Assembly: GCA_030512335.1 (NCBI GenBank)
Contig: JAULSU010000002.1
Span: 4,092,001 to 4,156,000 of the forward strand
Direction: 5' to 3'
DNA: 64,000 bases
DNA from: Immersiella caudata
Taxonomy: Eukaryota > Ascomycota > Sordariomycetes > Sordariales > Lasiosphaeriaceae
The translations under genes were made by a program, and so were the position numbers. Below the pieces are notes generated by a model. The model saw only the letters and a program-made list of their open reading frames with translations. It ran no database searches and was not told the DNA's origin. Shown piece by piece: positions 19,768-30,760 of this stretch; the first letter of the stretch is position 1, and each line of letters begins with the position of its first letter.

Positions 19768-20841
19768 ATGTTTAGGGCTATATTCCTGGCTGGCTCTGCG
19801 GCTCTCTCCAGCGCACATGTGTTGATGAGCACTCCGGCTCCCTTTAGCATTCCTGCTCTTCACAATGGACCTCTCAAACCAGATGGGAGCGACTTCCCTT
19901 GCCAATCAACTGATGGAGTCTATCAGAGCGGCGGAGCAATCAATATAATGCCACTCGGCTCGATGCAGGCCCTCACCTTCGTTGGCACAGCTGTCCACGG
20001 TGGAGGGTCTTGCCAGGTTTCTATTACTTATGACATCGCTCCCAACCAAAACAGTACTTGGAAGGTTATTCATTCGATCGAAGGCGGCTGTCCTGCCAGA
20101 GGCACATCTGGTAACCTCGGAAACCACCCAAACCTCAAGATACCCTTCGATTACGGCTTTCCTATCCCCAACGATGTCCCAGCCGGTAATGCTACCATAG
20201 CGTGGACTTGGCTCAACAAGGTTGGAAATCGTGAGTTCTACATGAACTGCGCTCCCGTTTTCCTCGCAGGCGAGGGCGGCAATAAGTCGAACTGGGAGTC
20301 TCTCCCTGATATGCTGGTGGCCAACATTGGTAACGGTTGTACCACGGAGGAGGGCAAAGATTACAAGTACCCTGACCCAGGAAGTTCAGTTGAATCTTTC
20401 GGTACTGGAGAGTTCGCGTTCCCTATCGGCAAATGCGCTTCAGCTAGACGTCCTCTGGCTAGTAGCGATGGTTTTGACGTCAAGAGCTCGGCTATGGTAG
20501 CGCCTACCTCTAACCAGCGCTCTAGCAACGGCGGCAAATACATTACCTCTGCTCCGGCCCCGACTATGAAGTCTAATAGTTCTCCAGCTTTGGCCATACC
20601 TAAGCCGTCCGATGGGCCAATTGTTTCGGCCCTGCCTGTTCTGGACGCTGGCGATGCCTTCTCCGCCGGTACCGCGTGCAACTCAGAAGGCCAGTGGAAC
20701 TGTATTGATGGCACCTCGTTCCAAAGATGCGCGAGTGGTGCATGGTCGACTGTCATGGCTGTCGCAGCGGGTACAGTATGCAAGACTGGATTCAGCATGA
20801 CCCTTTATCTCGAGGCCTTAGATGGGGCCATGGATGGGTAA
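19768..20841 (+). CDS. AA11 lytic polysaccharide monooxygenase with X278-like domain
   Basis: 357 aa in a single exon. I chose Met at 19768 because it gives a 16-residue signal peptide cut just before His17, the N-terminal copper-binding histidine of the mature enzyme. The second copper ligand is H77 (AVHGGGSC) and the axial tyrosine is Y158 (REFYMNCAP). IHSIEGGCP and WTWLNKVGNRE motifs match AA11. A Ser/Thr-rich linker (about 250-310) leads to a Cys-rich C-terminal domain (WNCIDGTSFQRCASG) of X278 type, thought to bind chitin. AA11 enzymes are secreted and oxidatively cleave chitin, so a role in wall remodelling or chitin degradation is likely. The frame extends upstream, but that part is not credible as protein. 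Confidence 0.9.
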   Translation: MFRAIFLAGSAALSSAHVLMSTPAPFSIPALHNGPLKPDGSDFPCQSTDGVYQSGGAINIMPLGSMQALTFVGTAVHGGGSCQVSITYDIAPNQNSTWKVIHSIEGGCPARGTSGNLGNHPNLKIPFDYGFPIPNDVPAGNATIAWTWLNKVGNREFYMNCAPVFLAGEGGNKSNWESLPDMLVANIGNGCTTEEGKDYKYPDPGSSVESFGTGEFAFPIGKCASARRPLASSDGFDVKSSAMVAPTSNQRSSNGGKYITSAPAPTMKSNSSPALAIPKPSDGPIVSALPVLDAGDAFSAGTACNSEGQWNCIDGTSFQRCASGAWSTVMAVAAGTVCKTGFSMTLYLEALDGAMDG

Positions 20842-21015
20842 AATGTGGATTGAGTTTGAGGAAATGGATCTTCATCGCACGCAACTGAATGTTCTAGTTG
20901 GATCAAATGAGTTTAGAATTACTGGTACTCAAGTGGCATAAAGCACTGCAGCATCCAGACTGCAGACAACACAAGAATAAAGCTCTCCCTAATGGCCATT
21001 GCTGTGAACCTTCCT
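20842..21015. other. Convergent 3' region
   Basis: A short gap between the LPMO and the SUR7-like gene, which are convergent. No feature seen. Confidence 0.4.
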
Positions 21016-22082
21016 TCAAAAGTCGGCACCCCAGCGCTGTACCTGCGGAACAACCTTTCTAATCTCCCTAACCAAGTGGCGAGACTTGTAGGTCCAGTAT
21101 CCTCCCATTACCGCCATCATTGCAGAAGCAGTCCATGTAATAGCGACAAACTTTTGGCCCACAGATACTGAAAATCCGATGTGCTTGCCGAAACTATTGG
21201 CCTTATCTGCCAAATCTCCACCCACTACTACGACTATGAAAGTGTTGCCAATGAGAAGTACAACAGACCCGATCAAGGTAACGACAGCGTTTGCCCAAGA
21301 CACAACAACGCATGGTCGGAAGGACAACGCGATGCAGAGTAGCAGGGAAAGCCCCGAAGCCACGACAGCCGAAATATAGAGGCATTTTAAACCTTGGAAG
21401 AGCGATGGAATCCTGTCCAGCTCATTCTGGAGATCCGCCGTGTTAAGCCTAGCTAGGGTGAGGTGTAAGGCATCTAGCTCGTGGTCGAGGAGCGCCGAGA
21501 TATTGAATAGAGCGTTGTTCAGCACTAGGTATATTTATCATGGGGAATAAACCTACAATCTGAAAGCTTGGTACAGCTGGTTACGTGATAGCCAGCACCT
21601 GCAATGGTTGCATTAGGAGTAAAGGTGCCTTTACAGATATCCATGACGTGGAGGGAGTACCACTGCTGGACCCCTAGCTCCTTCGCGACCCTGTCGGCGA
21701 CCTCGTTTTCTATATTTGAAAGCTCCGCAAGGCCTGAGCTGACGGCCGACCCGACTGCCTCAGTTGCGCTTGCGCATATCTTGCTCAAGCTTCCTCCAAA
21801 TGGGCCACATGATGTTGGCGAAGGGTCGCTCCCCATTATCGGCGCCGGGATATGGCCCAATGTGGAGGTGTTGAGTAAGAGGATGTGGTAGTCCTCCATG
21901 AAGCCGGGACTCATGCCGGCGATAAGTGCTAACACCGCAAGTACGAGGCTTACTATTGCGATAGGGATGCCGACTACGACACGGATTCTCGAGACCCGCT
22001 CATGAGTAGTGTGTACAGTCCTCGAGACCTGCTCGTGGGTGGCGGTGTGTACTACGCGGGTTCGCATCTTGAGACCACTCAA
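21016..22082 (-). CDS. SUR7/PalI-type four-span membrane protein
   Basis: Two frames join: exon 1 22082-21575 and exon 2 21524-21016, through a 50-nt intron with a GTACCA donor and ACCTAG acceptor (338 aa). A 32-nt alternative with donor at 21556 also fits the phase and adds six residues, but is very short. One N-terminal membrane span (about residues 35-57) is followed by a large extracellular loop with cysteines, an LLLNTS motif and a potential N-glycosylation site. Three C-terminal spans and a basic cytoplasmic tail follow. This matches the SUR7 family, plasma-membrane proteins of eisosome-type domains linked to cell-wall and endocytosis functions. The gene is convergent with the LPMO. Confidence 0.75.
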
Positions 22083-22710
22083 CAGTCAAAAAGAGAGATC
22101 AAAATTAAAAACAAAAGAATGAAATCGCGGAATGCGAGAACGCGAGAAAAACGCAATCAGGTAACAAGTGCTATAAGCGGCGTACCACCTGGCTCCAGGG
22201 ACACCGGGGCATTGCGCCGATGCTGATTCCGCTGGTGAAGGGTACCCTGAAATAGCGGTGACAATGGGAGCCCGTCTTCCGGGATCTCGGGCTATTCTAG
22301 GGGTAAAAGTCAATAAAGATGTCTTCAACATGACATATTCCACGTCCCAGCCATACCCAAGGAGGGAACTCAGTATTTCCAAACACCAAAATGCCCGGTG
22401 GCCGTATTCATGCGCCCCCGGAATCGCCATCATCAATAGCACACTCATGCTCAACAGTGCATTGGGCACCATTCCTAGTGGTGGTTTACTGGCTAAATTG
22501 CTGATGATAAAAGGCGTTTAACAGGCTGGGCAGGCAATGTCCGGATAGCTCGGGCAGATAAAACGGCAACCACAGCATTCGTTGTATTGGCAAGGACTGC
22601 CCTCCGAATCCGAAGCAGCCCCTCAATTCACGGACAGATCACAGGTAGTTTGTTGTGGTGGAGGATGGCGCTGACATTCTTTTGTGGGATACCAAGGGCT
22701 AAGGCCCAAT
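22083..22710. other. Intergenic; 128-aa frame on minus strand uncertain
   Basis: A minus-strand frame (22472-22086) has a hydrophobic start but no family, and continues into sequence just upstream of the SUR7-like start. It begins shortly after an inverted-repeat arm. I do not call it as a gene. Confidence 0.3.
22485..22519. repeat. Left arm of a 35-bp perfect inverted repeat
   Basis: This 35-bp sequence is the exact reverse complement of 23620-23654. The arms flank about 1.1 kb that contains the 189-aa gene. No duplicated target site or transposase is evident. Confidence 0.9.
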
Positions 22711-23280
22711 CTATGGAAGATCTGCAAACACGATAACCCCGCAGTCGCGGCAGCGCAACGGTTGGCGGCAAGAGCTACACCGCGCAGACCGAGATCGAGA
22801 ATCCTCTAGCTCCAGCCGTGCCAGCGATCCCACAAGATTGGCTCCATGGGTTTCTGTGCTTTTGCCTGGTAGTTGAAATCGGACTCTTCGCTTGTCAGCC
22901 CGCCTTGGGATCCTAGCTTGGCGGGGGCGGGTTCGTTTGTCAATCTTTGTATTCTGTGCGAAGATCTGCCGCTGAAGGTCTTCGTCCTCGGACCAAACAG
23001 CAACGCGGCGCTCGACTAGACTAGAACGGCCATGCCGCTTGTCAGTCTCTGCATTTGGTACTTCGGATGGCCTCGGGATGGCATGATGGCCTCGGCCGAA
23101 CAGCGGTGTATGGATATGAGGAGGTTGGTAAATGACACTCTCTGACATGCGAATAGAGTCCCTCTGGTACGGAGGATGGCGATCGCTTTGTGGTGTTTCT
23201 CTCCAGGATGGACCGGGGAGGAAGGGATATGGGGTTGGAGGTCGAGAGAACCCCGACGGGTCTCCCTGGTGGCAAGACAT
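22711..23280 (-). CDS. Unknown 189-aa protein with terminal CxxC pair
   Basis: A single frame. The sequence is Pro/Arg-rich and probably disordered in its first half, followed by a charged WSEDEDLQRQI-like helix and a basic patch. The C-terminus ends with C-S-S-C and C-R-D-C, a compact zinc-ribbon-like arrangement. Family not recognised. It lies wholly between the two arms of a 35-bp inverted repeat and points away from the 153-aa gene. Confidence 0.45.
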   Translation of the reverse strand: MSCHQGDPSGFSRPPTPYPFLPGPSWRETPQSDRHPPYQRDSIRMSESVIYQPPHIHTPLFGRGHHAIPRPSEVPNAETDKRHGRSSLVERRVAVWSEDEDLQRQIFAQNTKIDKRTRPRQARIPRRADKRRVRFQLPGKSTETHGANLVGSLARLELEDSRSRSARCSSCRQPLRCRDCGVIVFADLP

Positions 23281-23619
23281 TGCACGTGTTGCAAAAAGTT
23301 ACGCCAACTGCCCGTCGAGTCTACGGAAACATATATATCTCTATTACCTGCCCATTTTACCCTGGTGGCTAGTGTGCACGGCTCCGGGAAACACCTGAGC
23401 CGCCGTGCATCCCCGGAACGAGGTTCACCCACGGGAGCCTGGGACCCGGGAGGCTCTGGTCTTTTAATAGCACTAAGCTTTTTTGGTAGTGGCTGTGATT
23501 TGAAACGGGCACTGCCCCCACCACCTCCGTTTCAGACTCCTGACCCTCGGTACAATTTGAGTGTGTGCTATATATCAGGTATCCCAGCTTTTTGTTTACG
23601 CCTCTAAACACTAAACACC
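23281..23619. other. Intergenic between divergent genes
   Basis: Presumed shared upstream region of the 189-aa (minus) and 153-aa (plus) genes. A TATATAT-like word occurs near 23571. Nothing else distinct. Confidence 0.35.
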
Positions 23620-23654
23620 AAACGCCTTTTATCATCAGCAATTTAGCCAGTAAA
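23620..23654. repeat. Right arm of the 35-bp inverted repeat
   Basis: Exact reverse complement of 22485-22519. It ends two bases before the start codon of the 153-aa frame, so it would be the 5' leader of that gene. Confidence 0.9.
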
Positions 23655-23656
23655 AA

Positions 23657-24118
23657 ATGGCCAGAAGACGCCGAACCCGAACCCAGGAGCAAAAGGACTA
23701 CAGGCGGTTCACAGACAGAAACAAGACAGGTCAAGCCAAGGTTGATGGACTTAATGACATTCCCGGAGGCCGAGCAATTCTGATATCGTCGTTCAGGGGC
23801 AAGGCATGGACCTGGGGAGATCAGCGGCTCCTGAGGGATCTGGGCTACGCTCGCGTTCACCCGAGCCGTAGCCGCTCGACATCGTCAACCGATTCAACCT
23901 TTTCCGCATCGTCTAAATCCGCTCCATCCGCATCGTCCGCTTCGTCCGCCTCGCCCGCTTTATGCCTTCCACAAGTGCGCTCGGAAACTGCTGTTGCACC
24001 ATTCAACGGCAATGTGCCATCATTTCAGCAAGTATCAGCCGCCCCTGAAGGCCTGAACCAAAGGCTGTGGACGAAGGAGGTCATAGACTTCTTTGCCATG
24101 GACTTTTTCGCCAACTAA
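23657..24118 (+). CDS. Unknown 153-aa basic/Ser-rich protein
   Basis: The N-terminus is strongly basic (RRRR...). A GRAILISSFRGKAWTWGDQR-type segment that looks folded follows, then a Ser/Ala/Pro tract from TCCGC-type codon repeats. The C-terminus is amphipathic and Phe-rich. No family is recognised. The start codon directly follows the inverted-repeat arm. The gene ends shortly before a minisatellite. Confidence 0.45.
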   Translation: MARRRRTRTQEQKDYRRFTDRNKTGQAKVDGLNDIPGGRAILISSFRGKAWTWGDQRLLRDLGYARVHPSRSRSTSSTDSTFSASSKSAPSASSASSASPALCLPQVRSETAVAPFNGNVPSFQQVSAAPEGLNQRLWTKEVIDFFAMDFFAN

Positions 24119-24169
24119 GCTTTGCGAATGGAACCTTGTACAATACTGTATCATAGCTATTGATCTTTG

Positions 24170-24612
24170 TTACGCGTGCCCCCGCATGGTGTCCAGTAAC
24201 CCGGGCATTTTAACACATCGTGTCCAGTAACGCAGGGCCCCTGCTCTATGGTGTCCAGTAACGCCGGGCATTTTAACACATCGTGTCCAGTAACGCCGGG
24301 CCCCTGCTCTATGGTGTCCAGTAACGCCGGGCAGGTACATCATCGTGTCCAGTAACGCAGGGCCCCTATGCCCGGCGTTACTGGACACCATGTGCCGGCG
24401 TTACTGGACACACCGGGCCCCTGTGCTATGGTGTCCAGTAACGCCGGGCATCTTACATCATCGTGTCCAGTAACGCCGGGCCCCTGTGCTATGGTGTCCA
24501 GTAACGCCGGGCATCTTACATCATCGTGTCCAGTAACGCCGGGCATTTTACATCATCGTGTCCAGTAACGCAGGGCCCCTGTGCCTTGGTGTCCAGTAAC
24601 GCCGGGCCTTTT
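24170..24612. repeat. Minisatellite of GTGTCCAGTAACGCCGGGC units
   Basis: About 13 copies of the word GTGTCCAGTAACGC(C/A)GGGC alternate with two spacer types (CCCTGCTCTATG-like and ATTTTAACACATC-like), giving a higher-order unit of about 60 bp. Two copies near 24370-24410 are inverted. Frames in both strands are repeat artefacts. Confidence 0.95.
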
Positions 24613-24666
24613 GGATCACCACATAAGCCGGCCTTCGGCGCCGTTTAGGCCATTCCAAGCCTAACC

Positions 24667-25698
24667 ATGGATCAGTTCCCTGCCGAGATTCTGGCGCTCA
24701 TCGCCAAACTCCTGCCTTTAGCTACCTTACGAGTGTTCCGGCTTGTTAGTCGCCGTCTTGCTGACATAGCGTACCCACTCTTCGTCCAGCACCTTTCCGT
24801 TGTAAACACGGTAGGATGCTTGGACGAGTTCAAGCATTTCATCTCTCAGAACCCAGAAACTGCCCTTTATACTAAAAGGTTGACGATTTACCACGGGACT
24901 TGGCCTGTCTGTACCCGAGATGCTTGGGAAACACACCCATTGCTATTAGGAGGATGCGATCGGATGGACGTAGGCAGCCAAAGAAGCCATGTAGCAGATC
25001 AAGCTTATCAGGACTACGAAAACTTTGTCTTGCGTGAAGGCTCCCGCGAACCATCCGACCTACTTACCGTTCTTCAACTATTCCCTAACCTGAAGTCAAT
25101 TACCCTAACACACATTCGAGCTTCGCATGTTAGGCCACCTCAGTACTCTCGTCTGAGAAAGAAGATCTGGCTTCAGCCGTACGTGAAAGACTCGGTTAGC
25201 CCGACAGTGACCTGGGTCCTTGGGACGTTGATCAAGTTTCCTCGAATTACAGAAATTGAGATTAACGGCAACTTCAACCCGTACGACATCGATGGGCCGG
25301 TACAAGGCAACTTTATTGAAAGCTTGAAAATCACCTCTATGAAGTGCTCTAACCATCGAAATTTCCTTCGATTTCTCTCTTCTTTTAGCCGACTCCGAAA
25401 TCTATCTCTCAAGATGCACGATATCGAGGTTAACGCAACTATTCCTCTTGATCAAGTTCTTTGGCCAAATCTAGAGACCGTGGAATTGACCAATGGCCGA
25501 ATCTCAAAAAGTTCAATCGTAGCGTTCATTCGACACCATAAGTCCCTTTCTGCTCTACGCGCTCAGAATACTACAGTTATTGGGGGTTCTTGGGAATCCG
25601 TTTTACAGGGTGCCCCCCAAAGATTCGCGGCCGGGACTCCGGCCGCCTTGTCCCATTTTACGGCTCACACATCCCGTTTCCCGGAGGCCCTCAGTTGA
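24667..25698 (+). CDS. F-box protein with LRR-like body
   Basis: 343 aa. The N-terminus (about 1-45) is an F-box: FPAEILALIAKLL followed by LRVFRLVSRRLADIAYPLF. F-boxes bind Skp1 in SCF ubiquitin ligases. The rest has spaced hydrophobic LPNLKSITL / ITEIEIN / LRNLSL / LETVEL segments like irregular leucine-rich repeats, a likely substrate-binding part. The last 25 or so residues, from GAPQRFAAGTPAALS on, look unlike the body and are GC-rich, so the native C-terminus may have been replaced by inserted sequence. Start chosen at the first Met, which leads directly into the F-box. Confidence 0.75.
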   Translation: MDQFPAEILALIAKLLPLATLRVFRLVSRRLADIAYPLFVQHLSVVNTVGCLDEFKHFISQNPETALYTKRLTIYHGTWPVCTRDAWETHPLLLGGCDRMDVGSQRSHVADQAYQDYENFVLREGSREPSDLLTVLQLFPNLKSITLTHIRASHVRPPQYSRLRKKIWLQPYVKDSVSPTVTWVLGTLIKFPRITEIEINGNFNPYDIDGPVQGNFIESLKITSMKCSNHRNFLRFLSSFSRLRNLSLKMHDIEVNATIPLDQVLWPNLETVELTNGRISKSSIVAFIRHHKSLSALRAQNTTVIGGSWESVLQGAPQRFAAGTPAALSHFTAHTSRFPEALS

Positions 25699-25818
25699 GC
25701 CGCACCCGGTTCCCGGATCAGCTCTAAGTTTAAGTATCTGTCGTTCCTCATGCGTTCTCCTTCCAGCAACTTCCTACAACCGACCCTTTTCTCATTACAT
25801 TCCATCTGCACGTATAAT

Positions 25819-26949
25819 ATGGCGTCCATCAATTCCACTTCGCACGGTGCCGACAATATCCTTGTGTTTGGTAGCTATTACCAAACGATCGCCGCCATGG
25901 AGCCGGATGCACACAACCTACATGATCGGAAGCTTCTCCACCCTGAGGAAATTTCCTTCATCCGCCAGGTTGCGGCTTATGACAACTCAGCCGCAGCAAT
26001 GGCTTGCCAGGAAAGGCTGAGTCTCGGAATCGATTATTACTATGCTGTCAAGCATCAAATCACGTCAGTCCTGAGATTATGGGACGCTGTCCTAGACGAA
26101 AAACGTCGGTACGATGCCCTCGGCCGGTTTAATAGAAGCCGCAGTTTTATGGATTCTTTCCAGCTCTGCTCGTACTTGATACCACAAAGAGTCAGCATAG
26201 GGTTTCTCGGCCCGTACGCAGATATTCTAGTCGATACCACGCCCACCCTGATGAGCTACCATTCAGCTCCCTACCCCACAGAAACGTCGACTATTTTTGA
26301 TGAAAGCGAGGCAACGGTTGTAGACCCTGCCGAGTATGACCGAGACGGTGGATTGCCTTATGAGGAAGAACACCCAGAGCTTGCTCTTTCGATTACTTCC
26401 TCCGACGATAACTTCGAGCAGTCTGGCTTTCAAGATGAGATTATCTCAATTTCCAGTGGCTGCGACGATAGCGGATACGGCGATGACGATGAGCTCCAGT
26501 TTGCTCTCGAACTCGAAGATGTCGTTGTTGCAGGGGGGGTCAGTGGAGGAAACAATAACTGGTACACTACGCCGGTAGACCCAGCCGACTTGTTTCTCTC
26601 GAACGAGGAAGAATATCCAGAGGCCCTTTCACTCAATACCAGCAAAGGAAGCGATACCAAACCGTGTAAGGGGGGTAATACCAGTTTACAGCAAGCATAC
26701 CAATCATGTGGCCCAGCCCAAGAAAGCGCGGCGTGGGAGAGATTTCTACGTCGCCTCTCTGAAACAGAGCAGCCTTGCCAGGGGAGAGCTAACCGTGAAG
26801 GCTTCGCTCAGGAATCTCTTGTCTCAATTGGAGGAGCTCCGCAGCCGCCAAGTTCACAATTTGGCGTGATGAAGAAGCGAAAGTTCTCTGCGGCTCGGGA
26901 TAGATATGAAGAACCTGCAACCAGTAAGCGGTCAAGGTCTACCCGCTAA
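25819..26949 (+). CDS. Unknown 376-aa acidic protein with C-terminal basic signal
   Basis: I prefer Met at 25819 (MASINS...) to the upstream Met at 25750. Residues about 10-150 look folded, with aromatic and Tyr/Leu-rich helices. The centre is strongly acidic with Asp/Glu/Ser runs. The C-terminus has KKRKF and SKRSRS clusters typical of nuclear localisation. No named domain. It lies 120 bp after the F-box gene on the same strand and is the last clear gene before the repeat-rich right half. Confidence 0.65.
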   Translation: MASINSTSHGADNILVFGSYYQTIAAMEPDAHNLHDRKLLHPEEISFIRQVAAYDNSAAAMACQERLSLGIDYYYAVKHQITSVLRLWDAVLDEKRRYDALGRFNRSRSFMDSFQLCSYLIPQRVSIGFLGPYADILVDTTPTLMSYHSAPYPTETSTIFDESEATVVDPAEYDRDGGLPYEEEHPELALSITSSDDNFEQSGFQDEIISISSGCDDSGYGDDDELQFALELEDVVVAGGVSGGNNNWYTTPVDPADLFLSNEEEYPEALSLNTSKGSDTKPCKGGNTSLQQAYQSCGPAQESAAWERFLRRLSETEQPCQGRANREGFAQESLVSIGGAPQPPSSQFGVMKKRKFSAARDRYEEPATSKRSRSTR

Positions 26950-27337
26950 GGACTCGATTATGACTCTTTGTTCTATGCTCTCTTCATATTTTAGTGTATT
27001 CCAAGTATTGCTTTTTACACAGTAGTCCTTTATAGCTTTTATATACTGTTGCTTCCCACTCACTGTCTGGTCCTCTGGTACTACCCCGGCTACTGCGGAT
27101 AACATGCTTGCCGGATTGGCAGCGTTACAACAGGGCAGGATCCCACCGGTACGACTCCGGCGAGGTTAACCGGCGTACTGCCTTTGCGCACCTACCCCGA
27201 GATGTCCCAAAATATCGACCCTCGGAGAAATCCTCCGATGCTTGGTTTGCAGCACAGCTACCGAAGACGAGGCGATGCTTGACGGAGACGTTTCGTCATG
27301 ATAGTTGTACAAACCCCCTTCCTCTTTCTTTTCTTCA

Positions 27338-27385
27338 CTACAATGGCTGACCACCCGATCCAACAGCTAATCACTTGATTCTCGC
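27338..27385 (+). repeat. Dispersed motif copy (LTTRxNS), broken
   Basis: DNA of type GCTGACCACCCGATCCAACAG followed by TTGATTCTCGCTA. The conserved frame has a stop directly after LTTRSNS. See the finding on this family. Confidence 0.7.
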
Positions 27386-30300
27386 TACGATGGAACTCTA
27401 TGCATTCGGTGACCCCGCACGGCGCGCTACCCCCAGTGCTCGATGGCCGAGCTTCGTCGACGTCGACAATCTCGTCAACGACCTCCTCTCCGTGCGTGTC
27501 TCGCGCACCGCCGAACCCCATCCCAGCGTGGAGCCTCTGCAAGAGCCCGCCATGCTGTCCCGCGTTGAATCCGCCCCTGATATCCGTCAAGACTACCTGG
27601 CGCTTTCGCATTCATGAACCAGTGCGGCCACTAGGCCAGTGGCCGACCGTCCCGGGACTTACGCCCCGGCCTGTTGCGCGCCCACGCTCCACCAGCCAAC
27701 ACTGCCTCGTTCTCTTCGAGGTGCGCGACTTAATCAGCTATGTCCCGGATTGCGCCGGCTGTCCCAGTGAAGTGCTCTCATCGGCCATCCTGCGAGCTGC
27801 CGAAGTAGATTGTGGGAGGCAGAGAGAGGCGTCGATGGAGAAGGACGGGATCAAGCGCCCCTAAGACCTGTATATCTAGACGTTGGCGTCAATGACGAGA
27901 GTACGGCGGCGATTGATCCGGACACTGAAAACCGACGAGACCCCGCCCCTAGCGGTGCGGGTGAGCCGGGCACGAGCCATAAGAGGAGGCGGAGGGGGTA
28001 AGGATTCAGGGCTACCACTACTATAGCTTGCTGTCGTGTGCTCCGGGTCTCAGAGTACAAGTAGGACCAGGTCATGCCACGGCTCGACGAATATACCGCG
28101 TTTGACGATGGCAAGTTCTTAGGAGTCGAAACCAGCGTCCTCTCAAACTATTGCGTGACGCGACCGCCAGCTCAACTATGTGGCCCAAGACTCGGGCCTA
28201 TGGCCAGCTCCAAGACCGACAACCGCGGGACCGCTCCGAAGTTGTGGTCGGTAACGCTTCCTCCGCCGCCGGTACTATCTCCCAGCCGACGAACTCCTGG
28301 GAACGACCAGGAGGAGCAGAGCTCAGGGCGGCAAGTTTATTCCAGAAGGTGCCCCCCAGCAGCAGCATCCGAAGTCGCAAACAACCACCGACAGCGACGA
28401 GTCTGCCATGACGGGCGGAATGCGCTTGAAGGAGAGGACTGCGGCCCAGCCAAGTTTCGGTCCACAGGCAACGCGGGTACGACGAGCTGCTAACTAGGTC
28501 GGCTGTCCAATGTTCGCTCTTCTCAAAACGACGGCGACGGTGTCTTGGCCGGCAAGTGCATTGCAACCATCCACCACCGATTAGAACCCTGGGGTAGACG
28601 TAACCCAATCTTGTGTCAAAGAGCCCTCGACGACCCCCCGCGTCCTAAGGTGCCTTGGCCTTGGCCTTTAAGGACCAGAACTTAGCACAGGGACGAGAAC
28701 CGGGTCTCCAGGCCAACTCAGCGCAAACGACCGCCTCCCCATTTGGACGCGCCACGTACCCCGCCACGCCGCCACGCAGGCCGACGCCGACAGCCTCGAC
28801 GTCTCGCACGGCGCCGACCCCCATCCAGCGGCGCCCGTCACGTCGACGGCGGCCTCGCCTACGGACTCCCTCGCCACCCCCAATATCCTCGCCTTCGCCA
28901 TAGCCGACTGCCGCATGGCCTACCAGTGACGATGACGGTGCTCGCCAGAGCCGATGCGCTGCTTCTGACCGCCCAGTAGCTGGTACTGAAGGGCCTTGTC
29001 GGCGAGAAGCTTGGCGACACGCGGCTTGCGGCGGTATGCCGATGCTTGCTTGATGTGCCGTAGCTCCGCCTCAGGCAGGTGCGTGACGCCCCTACCGTCA
29101 CCAGCCCCAGTGGTCCGTCGCTGGCGGCCGGGTTGGCATGTGCCCCTCATATCAGCCCTGTGTGTAACCTCGCCTGCGCAACTCCCGCGCCTCGCCAAAC
29201 CCCTTGCGCTCTCGTCTCCACGACAACGCCCGATTCAACAGCCATTCAACTCGATTTGTGTGCTGTATGAACCTCTGCCGCTCTCTCGGCGCTCGTCCGG
29301 TGCTTCCTTGTGCTCCGGTCTCGGTACGACAGGGGGCGCGGTGTATGTTAGAGCCGACAGCGATAATGGCCACGCGGAGCCGCCCGGCGTGAGACGTCAA
29401 AATTGGCAGGGTCGGCGACGGGGTCCGTAGGTGAGGTTGCCGTCGGTGTGACCGGCGCCGCTGGGCTCGGCGGTGCGCGGGACAGCCCACGGAACGTCGA
29501 CGAGGACCTACGACCCTCCCGTGATGCTCGACACCACTCCTCTCGTTCCTCTCCACTCTCGACCTTCTCTGCAACACGATGGAGCGGTTCCGTGAATTGA
29601 GGCGGCAGCGATGGATTCGGCAGCGAGGGGCCATTTAACCTCGTCTCGCAGGCAAGCGGAGCTGAGAGCTTCCATAAGGACACACAGGTGTGTGAGCTCC
29701 TTTTTGTGCAGTGTGGTGAGCCCTGCACCAAGCACCGCGTCGGCGGATCGGGGACCGGATCCGGCTTCGGTGGGAGGCGTGGGGTCTGCTCTTGATGACC
29801 CTGGCCGCATCCTTAAGATGAACCCTCCTTCCCAAGCGCCAACGACGCCCTGCCGCTTCCAAGCCATACGCGCCGGTTGAAAGAAATCGGGATGCCGGCT
29901 TGCTTGATGCCCGTGGCCCAAACGGCGAGCCCATCGACCAATCTCGCCCTTGACTCCGCGCCGCCCACTCCTCATCAAAGCTGTTCGCCCCAAAGTCCGA
30001 TCGCGAGATTGAATAAACTAACGAGGCCTGAGCTTACAGCGGTGGCAGCTGCCGTTTAACCCTGACCCGATCCAACAACCAACCACTCCGTTCGTGCGGG
30101 ACTGCCCCTCTCCGTGCCACCGCACCCACGCCCACACCCAGCCTCAACCGCCGGGCTTGCCGCCGCGTTCTTCACCTCCGCCGTGCGTCCATGCGACGAG
30201 CAACAATAGAGACAAGGCCAGTAGCTGACTTCACAATGACGACAGTCTTTCAAAGACAAGGCGAACCCCAAGCCCGTGTTCCAAGTCGACCAGCCTGGCG

Positions 30301-30702
30301 ACAAGGGCAACGTGGAGATGCCAGGCCTCATCTTTCGGCACCGCCCGTCCCCAGCCCGGCGCCACCATCATAGAATGGAACGTCGCCGGCGGAATACGGT
30401 GTCGCCCGGTGGATGATGACTAATACATCCTTCCATCCCAACGTCATCGCGGGGCCTCTCGAGACCCCGCCAACCAGAGACGCCGCAGAAGCGACAGCGC
30501 AACGATTTCGATGCCGATCAAACCCCCGAGGTCTGCCTCTCGCACCCCCGCCCCAGGAGCCTCCCGCTTGAAGACGACCATGACGATGGGAGTGCCAAGT
30601 CTTCCCATCCCCGACCAACCCCACTGTTCTCGGCGCTCATGCTCGCCTTAAAATGCCGGGTCATCCCGGCATGCCGCGACTCAAGTCCCCTTCCTCCCTC
30701 TT

Positions 30703-30760
30703 CTCTTTACTACCACTAACCACCCGGTCCAAAAGCCAATCGCTTGATTCTTGCTATCCT
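30703..30760 (+). repeat. Dispersed motif copy (LTTRSKSQSL)
   Basis: Same DNA family as the copy at 27338, including the downstream word TTGATTCTTGCTA. The frame is open here from about 30653 to 30922 (89 aa) but has no recognised domain. Confidence 0.7.
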
